Part shown: piece after piece, positions 55,156 through 64,000 of the stretch
Numbering within the stretch: position 1 is the first letter of the stretch
Layout of the letters: every line of letters starts with the position of its first letter
Origin: Castor canadensis
Taxonomy: Eukaryota > Chordata > Mammalia > Rodentia > Castoridae
Assembly: GCF_047511655.1 (NCBI RefSeq)
Contig: NC_133397.1
Coordinates: forward strand, 129,230,308 to 129,294,307
Length of the DNA stretch: 64,000 nucleotides
Reading direction: 5' to 3'
Position numbers and translations under genes: made by a program
Notes under the pieces: model-generated
The model's database searches: none
What the model was told of the DNA's origin: nothing
What the model saw: only the letters and a program-made list of their open reading frames with translations

Positions 55156-55370
55156 AAGAGCCCTCACCATGGGGTTACCCACAAGACCTAAAGTGACCCA
55201 GAATTGCCCGCCAGATCTGCAGTGGGGTGGACATGAGGTAGGAGGAGAAGACCAGATCCACCAATCCTCATTCATGTACCCAATGTAAAAGGAATCTTAC
55301 CTTATGAGGAAATGCCCTCACTTTGGCTATCAACCCAGTCAGTAATGCAGGGGCAGAAAATAATTTACCT

Positions 55371-55605
55371 AGCTGGGGGCCAGTAGGTATCACCCCTATA
55401 ATCCTAGCTACTCAGGAGGCAGAGATCAGGAGGATCGCAGTTTGAAGCCAGCCGAGGAAAATGTTCAGGAGACCCTATCTCGAAATACCCTTCACAAAAC
55501 TAGGGCTGGTGGCTGGTGGAGTGGCTTAAGGTGAAGGTCCTGAGTTCAAGTCCCAGTACCGCAAGAACAAAAACAAAAACAAAAACAAAAACCTACCAAA
55601 TAACT
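55371..55605 (+). repeat. B1-ID dimer SINE, plus strand
   Basis: gggggccagtaggtatcacccc ... gctggtggctggtggagtggc ... gttcaagtcccagtaccgc with an (AAAAAC)n tail. Confidence 0.85.
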
Positions 55606-56569
55606 ACAGATTTTTTTAACTGGATAAAATGAAAAGGTCCCCAGCTTTTAAAGGACAGAAGTAAACCATAAGCTCTTCTGCCAGGAGAGATAAAAGATCC
55701 TGTTTTCCCAGATGGCCTAGGGATAGGGGTTGAGTTCTGTGAAAGCTATACTTTATGAAGAGAAGAGAAATGTCACCAGACTTGTATAGCTCTACAACTT
55801 TGTTAGAGTCTGTAAAAAGGAAGAGTATAATCTGGTATCAGCTGTCAATACTTGTTTTAATATGAAAGCCACCTTTGGAACAAAATCAGACCCATACTAT
55901 GAAGGAACAGGATGTTCTAGACACGACGAGTTCTAGCTTGCTGTGGGATTATTAAGAAGCAAGCCCTCCAGTCCTGCTGAGTCAATGGCAGGATCTATTT
56001 CAATTCTCAACTTGTCCCCAAGTGCTCCAAGGCTCATGCCAAGTTGAATCAGTGCAGCAGCATCTGCAGATTCTCATTGAGAACTCTACAGTACCCACGA
56101 AGAGAGCAGCAGAAAGTGTCTGGATGAAATTACCCGAAAGTGAAGAAAATTGGCCAGTTGTCTAGTAATGGAGTCAAACCATTTGTTAACAGTAGTATGA
56201 GGAAGAACCAGTTCTGGTTGCCCGGTTCCATATTCCCTGGGCAAAAACACTAGCCATCTATTTCACCTTCTGGTAGTTTTAAACTGAACACAGTTTGCTA
56301 GAGAACCAGGTTTTCCTGGGGACTCTGCCTGGGTGTTCAACCTCTGCTGCCCAGACCTCTTGCTGAGGCTGTGCTCTTACGTCCTCTTGGCTCAGTGGGT
56401 TCCAAACCACTTGCCTGATTTTGGTATTCCTGGGCTCCTTTGGGATTTCTGGTCTTCTTGGTTGCTATCTCTATGCCCAGTTTCTGACACACTCTGAATT
56501 CTGCCTGTCTTTTGACATCTGGATCAATGATTTTTCCTGTTCTTTGGCTCCTGAGTTAAAAAAACAAAC
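55606..56569. other. No recognised feature
   Basis: Unique-looking DNA with no nameable exon or repeat. Confidence 0.3.
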
Positions 56570-56643
56570 AAAAATCATGCTGCAGGTTGAACCCAGGGCC
56601 TGTGCACACTCAGCAAGTGTTCCACCCTTAGTCCCATCTCCAG
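56570..56643 (-). repeat. ID-like SINE, minus strand
   Basis: catgctgcaggttgaacccagggcctgtgcacactcagc ... cttagtcccatctccagc. Confidence 0.6.
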
Positions 56644-57108
56644 CTCTCTCTGTATGTCTTGATTCCTGGTTTTCCATGCTGGACCACTGCCTAGACAATA
56701 CCCTGCTTCCATCTTCCTTCATCTTTTTGATTTTTTAAAACTGTTTTGGTAAAGATCCACTATTGTTCACAATCCCAGAACTGACATGTACTTAGAGCTG
56801 GAGGTGGAGTAACCAAGAGGAAATGCCTTTTTGGAAAGAGGAAATGCGGGATTAGAATGGGGACAGCTTGGGTTTCTTTAGAACTGACTCTAGCAACAAA
56901 AATGGAGACTAAAGTGAAACAGGTCCGAATTCAAACAGGAAGCCTGTTATTATTGGTGATGCAGATAATAAAATAGTAACCATAAAAAAAATAGGAGAAC
57001 CCTGATAGATAGTTGATTCTTAATATTTTATTTTTCATATCACAAAAATTTAGTTCCTTTAAACTAAATGCCTATAGCTTACTATCAAGTTTTAAATGTA
57101 TAGAGTTA
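56644..57108. other. No recognised feature
   Basis: AT-rich unique-looking DNA. Confidence 0.3.
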
Positions 57109-57210
57109 GTTTTTTTTTTTTTTTTTTTTTTTTTGCAGTGCTGGGGATTAAAAAGCCAGGGCTTTGTGCAGGCTAGACAAGCACTGTACCAGTGAACTAA
57201 ACTCCTAGCC
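57109..57210 (-). repeat. ID-like SINE, minus strand
   Basis: A 24-T run, gcagtgctggggattaaaaagccaggg ... cactgtaccagtgaactaaactcctagccc. Confidence 0.7.
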
Positions 57211-57369
57211 CTGAGTTTAGATGTTTTAAAATGGGTAAATTTAACATTCATAAATACTACTAGTAAATTATTTCTAGTGTTCTAAATTTGAAACCAGTGT
57301 TTCATCTTCAATATAATAACTGCTTTACTTTTTGTAGAACTATCTGGCTTCTGGTTTAATTTAGGTTGT

Positions 57370-57570
57370 AGGGGCTGGTTGTGGTGCAAGCCATCTACAA
57401 GTACATCCCAGCCATAAGGGAGTTATAGGTAGGAGGGTCACAGTCCCAGCCTGACCCTGGGCAAAAAGTGAGACTCAATCCAAAAACTGAAACAAAAGAG
57501 AGCTAGGAGCTTGACTCAAGTGGTAGAGGCCCTGAGTTCAAATCCCAGTACTGCCAAACCCCCAAAAAAT
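57370..57570 (+). repeat. B1-ID dimer SINE, plus strand
   Basis: aggggctggttgtggtgcaagcc ... gagctaggagcttgactcaagtggtag ... gttcaaatcccagtactgcc. Confidence 0.7.
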
Positions 57571-57597
57571 TAGGTTGTAGAAATTAAGAGAGCTAAT

Positions 57598-57698
57598 TTC
57601 TTTTTTTCTTTTTTTTTCTCTCTCTGTCTCTGTCTCTTTGTCTCTCTTTCTTCCTTCCTTCTCTGTCTTTTCTCTCCCTCCCCTTCCTTTTTTTCTTT
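57598..57698. repeat. CT-rich low-complexity tract
   Basis: T, CT and TCTG/TTCC units of mixed phase. It merges into the tail of a minus-strand B1. Confidence 0.9.
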
Positions 57699-57806
57699 TT
57701 GGAGACAGAGTCTCTGTGCAGCCTTGGCTGATCTTGAACTCCAGATCTGCCTGTCTCCTCCTCCTGAATGCTGGGATTGCAGGTATGTGCCACTACACCA
57801 GACCAG
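57699..57806 (-). repeat. B1-like SINE, minus strand
   Basis: tggagacagagtctctgtgcagccttggctgatcttgaactcc ... tgctgggattgcaggtatgtgccac. Confidence 0.85.
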
Positions 57807-58497
57807 AGTTAATTCTTCAGCAAGCAGTTTCAGACTAACAATGTGTTAAAAATAAATATGTAACTCACTCTTGTCCCTTCAAAAGTAATGAGTTACATGA
57901 CTCTAGAATGATAGAGTTGGAATTTTCCTTGGAATCGGGAAAACAAATCCAGTTGTTATATTGCCAGAACAATATAACTTTTATTTTATCTTAAAGTGAA
58001 TAGAGCAAAGTAGTAGAAATATGTAGTGAGTTGGACAGATTGTGCAGAGTTCTGGCTGCGTGCTGTCATGGCATGACTTGGCATGTTACGTCAGCTCTCT
58101 CTGTCTGAGAAAGACTTTAATCCATGTTCATCCCACCGTCTGTGACCTTGTGTCGTCATCCTTGCTGTGACCTTCACCTTGACGAGATTCTAAACCTTAG
58201 CTCTCCACACAGCTCTCGTTTTTCATTTTGAACTTTTGTCTAGGTCCTTATTTCAAAATTTAGTTTTCAGTTGACTGCACTGCTCAGTTGATTTAGATTT
58301 GGTTTGGAGCCCTGACTTGTATGAGGTGGTGGTTATAGATCCTGACTATCTTTGAATAGTTTCCACCTTCAACCTGCCACTTTGAGCATCTCCCTCTGAG
58401 CTATTTGATTATGTGCCAACTCAATTCTGCCCAGTTGCCCCTCCTGTGCTATCTATTCACAACCACTTTGTGAACTCTAGCCTGATACCCTGAAATA
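57807..58497. other. No recognised feature
   Basis: Unique-looking DNA. Confidence 0.3.
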
Positions 58498-58593
58498 TTT
58501 TTATTAGTACATATTAATTGTAAAAGAGGTTTCATCACGGTGTTTCCATACGTGTATATATTGTACTTTGATCAAATTCATACCACCTATCCC
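58498..58593 (-). mobile_element. Old L1 3'-end fragment, minus strand
   Basis: tttttattagtacatattaattg ... cacggtgtttccatacgtgtatatattgtac matches the antisense L1 3' end seen at 18.36-18.43 kb. It touches the LTR-like repeat. Confidence 0.6.
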
Positions 58594-59289
58594 TGAAATA
58601 CTTTGAACGTGAAACCAGCATTTTGGACCCAAGGTTCAAACTCCTGAGATTCCATATGCCAGGTCCGGCCACCTGCCCCTAAATGCCAAGTAGAGAGGCA
58701 TGGTGAAGGCAGAGAAAGGAGGTTTGTTACACAGCTCGGGACATGCTGTGGGAAGAGGCAGAGTGAGCACTCAGCTCATCTTCAGCCATTTTTGGGGTAC
58801 AGACATGAGCTACAGGTTTAAGGAGAAAAAGAGAAAGGGGCAGGGGACAAAAGGTATACACAGTTAAACAGTCCCAGTCACAGGTGTGTTCTGGTTGACC
58901 ATTATCTCAGTCCAAGTGTCCCCAGAAGGGTTTCAGAGAAGATGTTATTGCTGTCATCACTTGAGGGCAGCAATCTGGTTCCCATGAGATGACTACTCTT
59001 GCTCCAGGGGGTAGCCTCATAATTATAATTGTCCTCATTTGGAGGGGTGGTCTGTTTTGCATGTTCCACTTATTATGGGAAGTTTTAGTCCCTTGTCATA
59101 AAGATGTTATCAGTTCTGTCCTTTCTGGAATCCAAGGTGATTGTAAAGTGACTGTAAAGAGAATGGCTTAGAGCAAAGACAGATACAAAATGGAGGTAGG
59201 GATGCCAAGCTTCTCCTGTTCTTAGTTAATTGTGTGCCCCAGTAAGGAGTCAGTGCTTTTCAAAAAAGGCAGTTTGAGCACCTCTTACA
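58594..59289 (-). mobile_element. LTR-like repeat, minus strand copy
   Basis: This is the reverse-complement partner of 41638-42271. It is about 60 bp longer, with the extra sequence spread through the middle. Read on the minus strand it starts TGTAAGAGGTGC and ends TATTTCA, consistent with TG...CA ends. It has no coding content. Confidence 0.55.
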
Positions 59290-59544
59290 AACACACTGTT
59301 GGTTGCCAGTATCCCAAAATTCCAGTCCTCCCTCCGTGGATGTGTCCAATACTTGTTCTCTTCCCTTCTCTGGTATTAGTAGGCCATGGCCAGTCTACTC
59401 CCAAGATACTGGATGTGTGATTCTATACTATACGATCCTTCAGCATTAGGAAATTGTTACATTGTTTTCATTATGGTGCGCTTAATAAGACAGGGACATT
59501 GGTGACAGAGTTCATAATGACCTCTTTTGGGGACCAGGAGTATA

Positions 59545-59618
59545 ACAAAGTGATACTCAGCTCAGCACAGTGAGCTGAGCACATGTGAGGCCCTCAGTTT
59601 GAGCTCTAGGAAGCAAAT
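59545..59618 (+). repeat. ID-like SINE, degenerate, plus strand
   Basis: actcagctcagcacagtgagctgagc ... gaggccctcagtttgagctctagg. Confidence 0.45.
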
Positions 59619-59706
59619 AGTCAAAAAGTATCTATTAATGTAACAATGACCAAAAGTTTTGTAAGAATTGGTGCCTAAAGGATTAGTTTTGTTTATTAAG
59701 AAAACA

Positions 59707-59933
59707 AATAGCTGGTGCCTGTGGCTCACTCCAGTAATCCTAGCTACTTGGAAGGCTAAAGTCAGGATAATCTCAGTTTGAGGTCAGCTGGGGCAAACAG
59801 TTCACCCCATCTCCAAAATAATCAGAGCGAAATGGACTGGAGGTGTGGCTCAAACAGCAGAGTGCCTTCTTTGCAAACTCAAATCCCTGAGTTCAAAACC
59901 CAGTCCCGCAACAACAACAAAAAAAGAAAATTA
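59707..59933 (+). repeat. B1-ID dimer SINE, plus strand
   Basis: agctggtgcctgtggctcactcc ... atggactggaggtgtggctcaaac ... gttcaaaacccagtcccgc with an (AAC)n tail. Confidence 0.85.
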
Positions 59934-59950
59934 ATGCTTTATTCACATAG

Positions 59951-61716
59951 AGTTTGTCACCAGAATGTAGGTGTTGTGAAAACTAAATCAAAGTCAAAAT
60001 GGGAAAGGAAAAGACTCAGACTCTTGTCACTGGCTATGTAGATCAGGGAGGTCTACCACTACTGGGCATTTGATCTACGAATGTGTGGGCTCAACAACAA
60101 AAACTGAAAGATTTGAGACAGGAAATGGCTCCTTCAAGAATGCCTGGGTCTTGGATAAACTGAAAATGCATGTAAGGTGGTGATTACTGTTGATATTTCC
60201 CCAAGGAGATTTGAGATCAGCAAGTACTATGTGACGCCCTGTGATACAGACTTTTATTAAAAATATGATTACAGACATATCTCATACTGACTGTGCTGTC
60301 CTGATTGTTGCTGCTGGTATTGGTGAACTCGAAGCTAGGTTCTCCAAGAATAGCAGGCCTATGAGCATGCATCTGTGGTTTACACATGTGTGGAACAGCT
60401 AATTTTTGGTGTTAACAAAATGATTCCACTGAGCTACCTATAGCCAGAACAGACACAAGGAAATGATTAAGGAAGTCAGTGTTTACATTAAGAAAATTAG
60501 CTATAACCCTGACAGGGTAGCATTTGTGCCAAGTTCTGGTTGGAAAAGTGACAGCACACTGGAGCCAAGTGCTGACAGCTAATATGCTTTGGTTCAAGGG
60601 ATGAAAAGTCACCTGTAAAGATGACAGTGTTATGAAGCTATGCTGCTTGAAGCTCTGGGTTACATTTCACTAAAACTTGTCCACCCGACGGGCCCTAGCA
60701 TCTGTCCCTGTAGGATGTCTAAAAAACTGATGGCAATTGGTAGTGTCCTGTGCAGTGAGAGGAGCATGGCAGTCATGTTTGCTCCAGTTAATCTCACTAC
60801 TGAAGTAAAGTCTTGAAATGCAACATGAAGCTTTCTGTGAAATTATTCCTGGGGACAGTCTGGGCTTCAATGTCAAGAACATGTCTATCAAAGATGTTTG
60901 TAGTGACAATATGGCTGGTGACAGGAAGAATGACCCACCAATGCAAGAAGCTGGCTTCACTGGTCAGATGACTATCATGAGACATCAGGCAATGTCAACA
61001 CTGGCTGTGCCCGGGCACTGGATTGTCACATGGCTCACATTGCTTGCAAGCTTGCTAAACAGAGAGAAAAGACTGCCATTTTGGTAAGAAGCTGGAAGCT
61101 GGCCTAATTTCTTGAGCTCTGGTGATACTGCTGTTGTGGCTGTGGTTCCTGGCAAGTCCACGTGTGTTGAGAGCTTCTCTGACCACCCTTCTCTGGGTCA
61201 TCTTGCTGTTTCCAACGACAGACAGTTGCTGTGGGTGTCCTCAAAGGAGAGGACAAGGAGGCTGCTGGAGCTAGGCAGTCCACCAAGTCAGCCCAGAAAG
61301 TGCACAAGGCTGAGTGAAAATCATCCCTAACATCTGCCACCCAAGACTTCATTAATGTGGAAGAATGGTCTCAGCACTGTTTGTCTCAATTGGCCATTTA
61401 GGTAGAATAGTAAGAGACTGGCTAGTGACAACAATGTGTCACAAAACCTTCAGAAGGAAAGAAGAATGTTTTTGTGGACCATTTGTCTTTTCGAGTAGGC
61501 AGTAGTTTTAAGTTATTGGTTTTTACAACCAGTACTTTTTTGAGACAGGATCTCAGGCTGGTCTTGAAGTGACAATCGTTCTACCTCTACCCCCCAAGTA
61601 TTGGGATTACAGGCAATATGTCACCATGCCCAGCTGGAGTACTTTTTAAAGGAAACAACTTGACCAAAATCTAGCACAGAATTTTTAGACCCATTAAAAC
61701 AAAATTTAATCAGAAA
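59951..61716 (+). pseudogene. EEF1A1: EEF1A1 processed pseudogene, degraded
   Basis: This is an intronless copy of the mRNA for elongation factor eEF1A1, the GTPase that brings aminoacyl-tRNA to the ribosome. 5' UTR: gtttgtcaccagaatgtaggtgttgtgaaaac. ATG at 59999-60001 is followed by GKEKT. The P-loop is destroyed (GYVDQGGLP; no GKST lysine), and a stop falls at about codon 25. Recognisable segments continue: YAWVLDKL (split), [77 protein letters not shown]. The original stop is TGA at 61315-61317. The start-to-stop span is 1319 bp against 1389 bp in the parent, so there are net deletions of about 70 bp with frameshifts. The 3' UTR follows to cccattaaaacaaaatttaatcag. A SINE splits that UTR. 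No protein is expected. Confidence 0.96.
61541..61637 (-). repeat. B1-like SINE in the EEF1A1 pseudogene 3' UTR
   Basis: gagacaggatctcaggctggtcttgaagtgac ... gggattacaggcaatatgtcacc, flanked by AGTACTTTTT at 61531-61540 and 61638-61647. Confidence 0.9.
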
Positions 61717-63235
61717 AAAATAAATATATAGATATTTTAAAAAGAGAAAAGGAAAACATAATTTGTGTGGAAAAACACATGCCCTTTAACATAAAACTGA
61801 GCTTTCAGCCTCAGGAAACAGGACAGCGATGAGGAGTAGCCCCCTCAGTGTTGGAACCATTGCATTTTCTCAGTTGGGCAGTTCTAACTGGATTTCACAG
61901 GAGGAATCCATAAGGAAACATCTGAGTCCTCTAGGACCTGAGAGAACCCGGTGTTTCCTGGCTTTGGATGGTCATTCCTTTCGTGCAAGAGGATTGGGAA
62001 GTGTGTAGGGCTGGTCATCAGAGAGAAGAAAACACAAATCACCAGGGAACAGTGAACAGTGTAGCCAGGTCATCTCTTGTTGCCCATGCCTCTGTGCAAT
62101 TTTCCTCTTCTGTGGAGAACATGGCATATCCTGATATAAAAAATTAAAAGTAGGGAAATCATATTGTGAAATGTTGTTTTAATAGCATGGCACTGACAGT
62201 TTACACAAAAATCTTGAGGCTATTGCCAGAGTCTGAAAATATTCTGTCTCAGGACAAGTTCATATCCTTCTGAAGATGTTAACAGATCGTAATAAGGTGA
62301 TCCTTCAGTAACTTCTACATGACAGATTTCATATGACATTCATTTCTGACACATTTGTCACAGTCATTGTGAATTCCCAGTATGCCATTTAGTGCAGCAT
62401 TTTCATTAGGGGGAATTCCAATTTCCAGAACTACATTGTTTTGCTCCAAGTCAGACAAAAACCTAACACCAAATTACTGTAGGCTGCTTGTTTTCTTAAA
62501 GAACTATAACCCCTCTATCCCCCCAAAAAGAATTTCTTCAGGAAATTTATCAACAATAACGAACAAAATAAAGATTGGCACTCATGATTCTGCTTCAGAT
62601 TTTGAATGCTGCTTTCAAGCTTAAAACATCATATTTTTGTACTTTTTATCCTCCCGGCAGCCCTATTTAGTCTTTCATTCTTTAAAAATGTTTATGGATT
62701 ACCTTCTATATGCAAGTGTGCTAGATGTAAGAGCCATTACAATGAATCAGAATTGGTCTTCAAATTAGGATCATTTTTAAGCACTGCATTCCATACTGAT
62801 ACCAGATACACACAATACTTGCCCTGCTTCATGACAAGTTTCTTGTGTTCCATGCTCTGAACATCATCTGTGAAAAATTAGAACTATTGTGTTTTCAAAT
62901 TCCAATATTCAATGTGTCTTTTCATGGAGGATAAAACAACAACAACAAAAAAGAGTCCTGTCTGTTATTTCAGTCTAGGTTTCTCTCTGGCTCCCCATTC
63001 CTGCTGGGTTCCAACCCAGGGCTTAAACTACACCCCTGGGTTCTCTCTTAATGGAATATTTACTCCAGACCCATTTCCTCCCTTCCATCTTTTTCACTGG
63101 AAGCTTTTCCTTCCCAGTAACTTGTTTTGACTTTAACTCAGAGGTCACAAGGTCATTGTGAAAGGTACTAGATCATTCTCTTTTCCCTTGACTTCTATAG
63201 TCTCTCAGAGCCACAGACTTCCAATTCTTTGATCC
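61717..63235. other. No recognised feature
   Basis: AT-rich unique-looking DNA. The short open frames near 62.4-62.9 kb show no domain. Confidence 0.3.
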
Positions 63236-63272
63236 TAGGGTTGAGGGTGTGGCTCAGTGATAGAGTGCTCGC
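63236..63272 (+). repeat. ID-like SINE fragment
   Basis: gggttgagggtgtggctcagtgatagagtgctcgcc is an ID 5' end only. Confidence 0.65.
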
Positions 63273-63391
63273 CAATTCATCATTTCTACCATCTTTTCAC
63301 TGTCCATAAACTACTCTTCCTCACTCATCTGAAATTCCACAGTGAGTCATAATCACTCCCTTGCTTACATTCATATTCTTTCTCCCTCTCT

Positions 63392-63576
63392 TTTTGGTGG
63401 TACTGAGGATTGAACTCAGGTCCTTGCACTTGCCAGACAAGTGCTCTACCACTTAAGCTAGTTTTGCTTTTATCAGATAGGGTTTTGTGATTTTGCCTGG
63501 GTTAGCCTTGATCAGCAATCCTTTCTCTACCTCCCAAGTAGCTGGGATAATAGATGTGTGTCACCATACCTGGCCT
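63392..63576 (-). repeat. B1-ID dimer SINE, minus strand
   Basis: ttttggtggtactgaggattgaactcagg ... gtagctgggataatagatgtgtgtcacc. Confidence 0.8.
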
Positions 63577-64000
63577 TACATTTTCTCTTCCTTGCTCCCC
63601 TCTCCTTACTCTTAGCCTCTTGGTAAAATGTGATTAAACAGAATGCCTAACTTACTCTGAGTTTGCATCCTGGCAGATAATTATTACTGGAGAAAAGAGT
63701 ACCTTCTGATGACTTAATTCATGTTGTCTTTGACGTGGGCCCTTAATGACACTTGGCAAGCATGTTTTTTCTAGTCCATTCATCTTCCCATTCTCCTAGA
63801 TGGCCATTTCACACCTTTTCTCCTCAAACCTGTATTAATCTTCCCACTTCTTCTCATGTCTCTAAGAAAATTAAAACATCAGAACAGATTCCCACTACTA
63901 CTTCTACCAACCTACCTGCCTAGACCATCCTTCCCCAAGACCAAAACTTCAAAGCACCATTCTAGCAATTTTCTTCTTGTTCTGACACTTGAGAGAAACA
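63577..64000. other. No recognised feature
   Basis: Unique-looking sequence to the window end. Confidence 0.3.

Noticed and set aside
60670-60960. Minus-strand open frame in the EEF1A1 region
   Set aside because: It is antisense to recognisable EEF1A1 sequence.

Overview
This is a stretch of mammalian, almost certainly rodent, nuclear DNA with no convincing host protein-coding gene. The commonest repeat is a two-part SINE: a 7SL/B1-like left part joined to a tRNA-derived, ID-like right part ending in a CCCCAGTAC-type motif and an A-tail. B1-ID dimers of this kind are known from squirrel-, dormouse- and beaver-related rodents. Their abundance here, with almost no murine B2/B4, makes a castorimorph such as beaver my best guess. 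The species call is inference. The rest is L1 pieces of several ages, LTR elements, old MIR/L2/L1M relics, processed pseudogenes and short stretches of unique sequence.

Layout. 1-8.6 kb: SINEs, MIR and L2 relics. 8.6-11.07 kb: a 5'-truncated plus-strand L1 followed by a second L1 tail, both inside one 15-bp target-site duplication (TSD). 11.96-12.70 kb: an RPS8 processed pseudogene. 13-18 kb: SINEs, L1M and MIR. 18.33-20.94 kb: a minus-strand L1 with two SINEs inside it and a clear TSD. 21-30 kb: SINEs, a solo-type LTR inside an ID SINE, an L1M relic split by a MaLR-like LTR, and another L1 tail. 30.5-30.9 kb: a duplicated CT-rich block. 32.5-36.3 kb: mostly unrecognised. 37.87-37.97 kb: a 92-bp L1 end with a perfect 16-bp TSD. 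39.61 kb: a 22-bp perfect palindrome. 41.6-42.3 kb and 58.6-59.3 kb: two copies of one LTR-like repeat in opposite orientation. 43.58-52.78 kb: a complete but defective class I (gammaretrovirus-like) endogenous provirus. 53.6-53.95 kb: a U6 snRNA pseudogene fused to L1. 59.95-61.7 kb: an EEF1A1 processed pseudogene with a SINE in its 3' UTR.

The provirus is the largest single structure. It has LTR-leader-gag-pro-pol-env-LTR order, a 4-bp CTTT TSD and LTRs that differ at roughly one site in eight by eye. Stops, frameshifts, internal deletions and two later insertions break every gene, so it is an old fossil.

I found no operon-like, CRISPR-like or otherwise new coding system. The unusual items are structural: the tandem L1 tail in one TSD, the U6-L1 chimera, the near-intact RPS8 retrocopy, the palindrome with two overlapping M-box-like sites, and the nested insertions that give a relative order of events.
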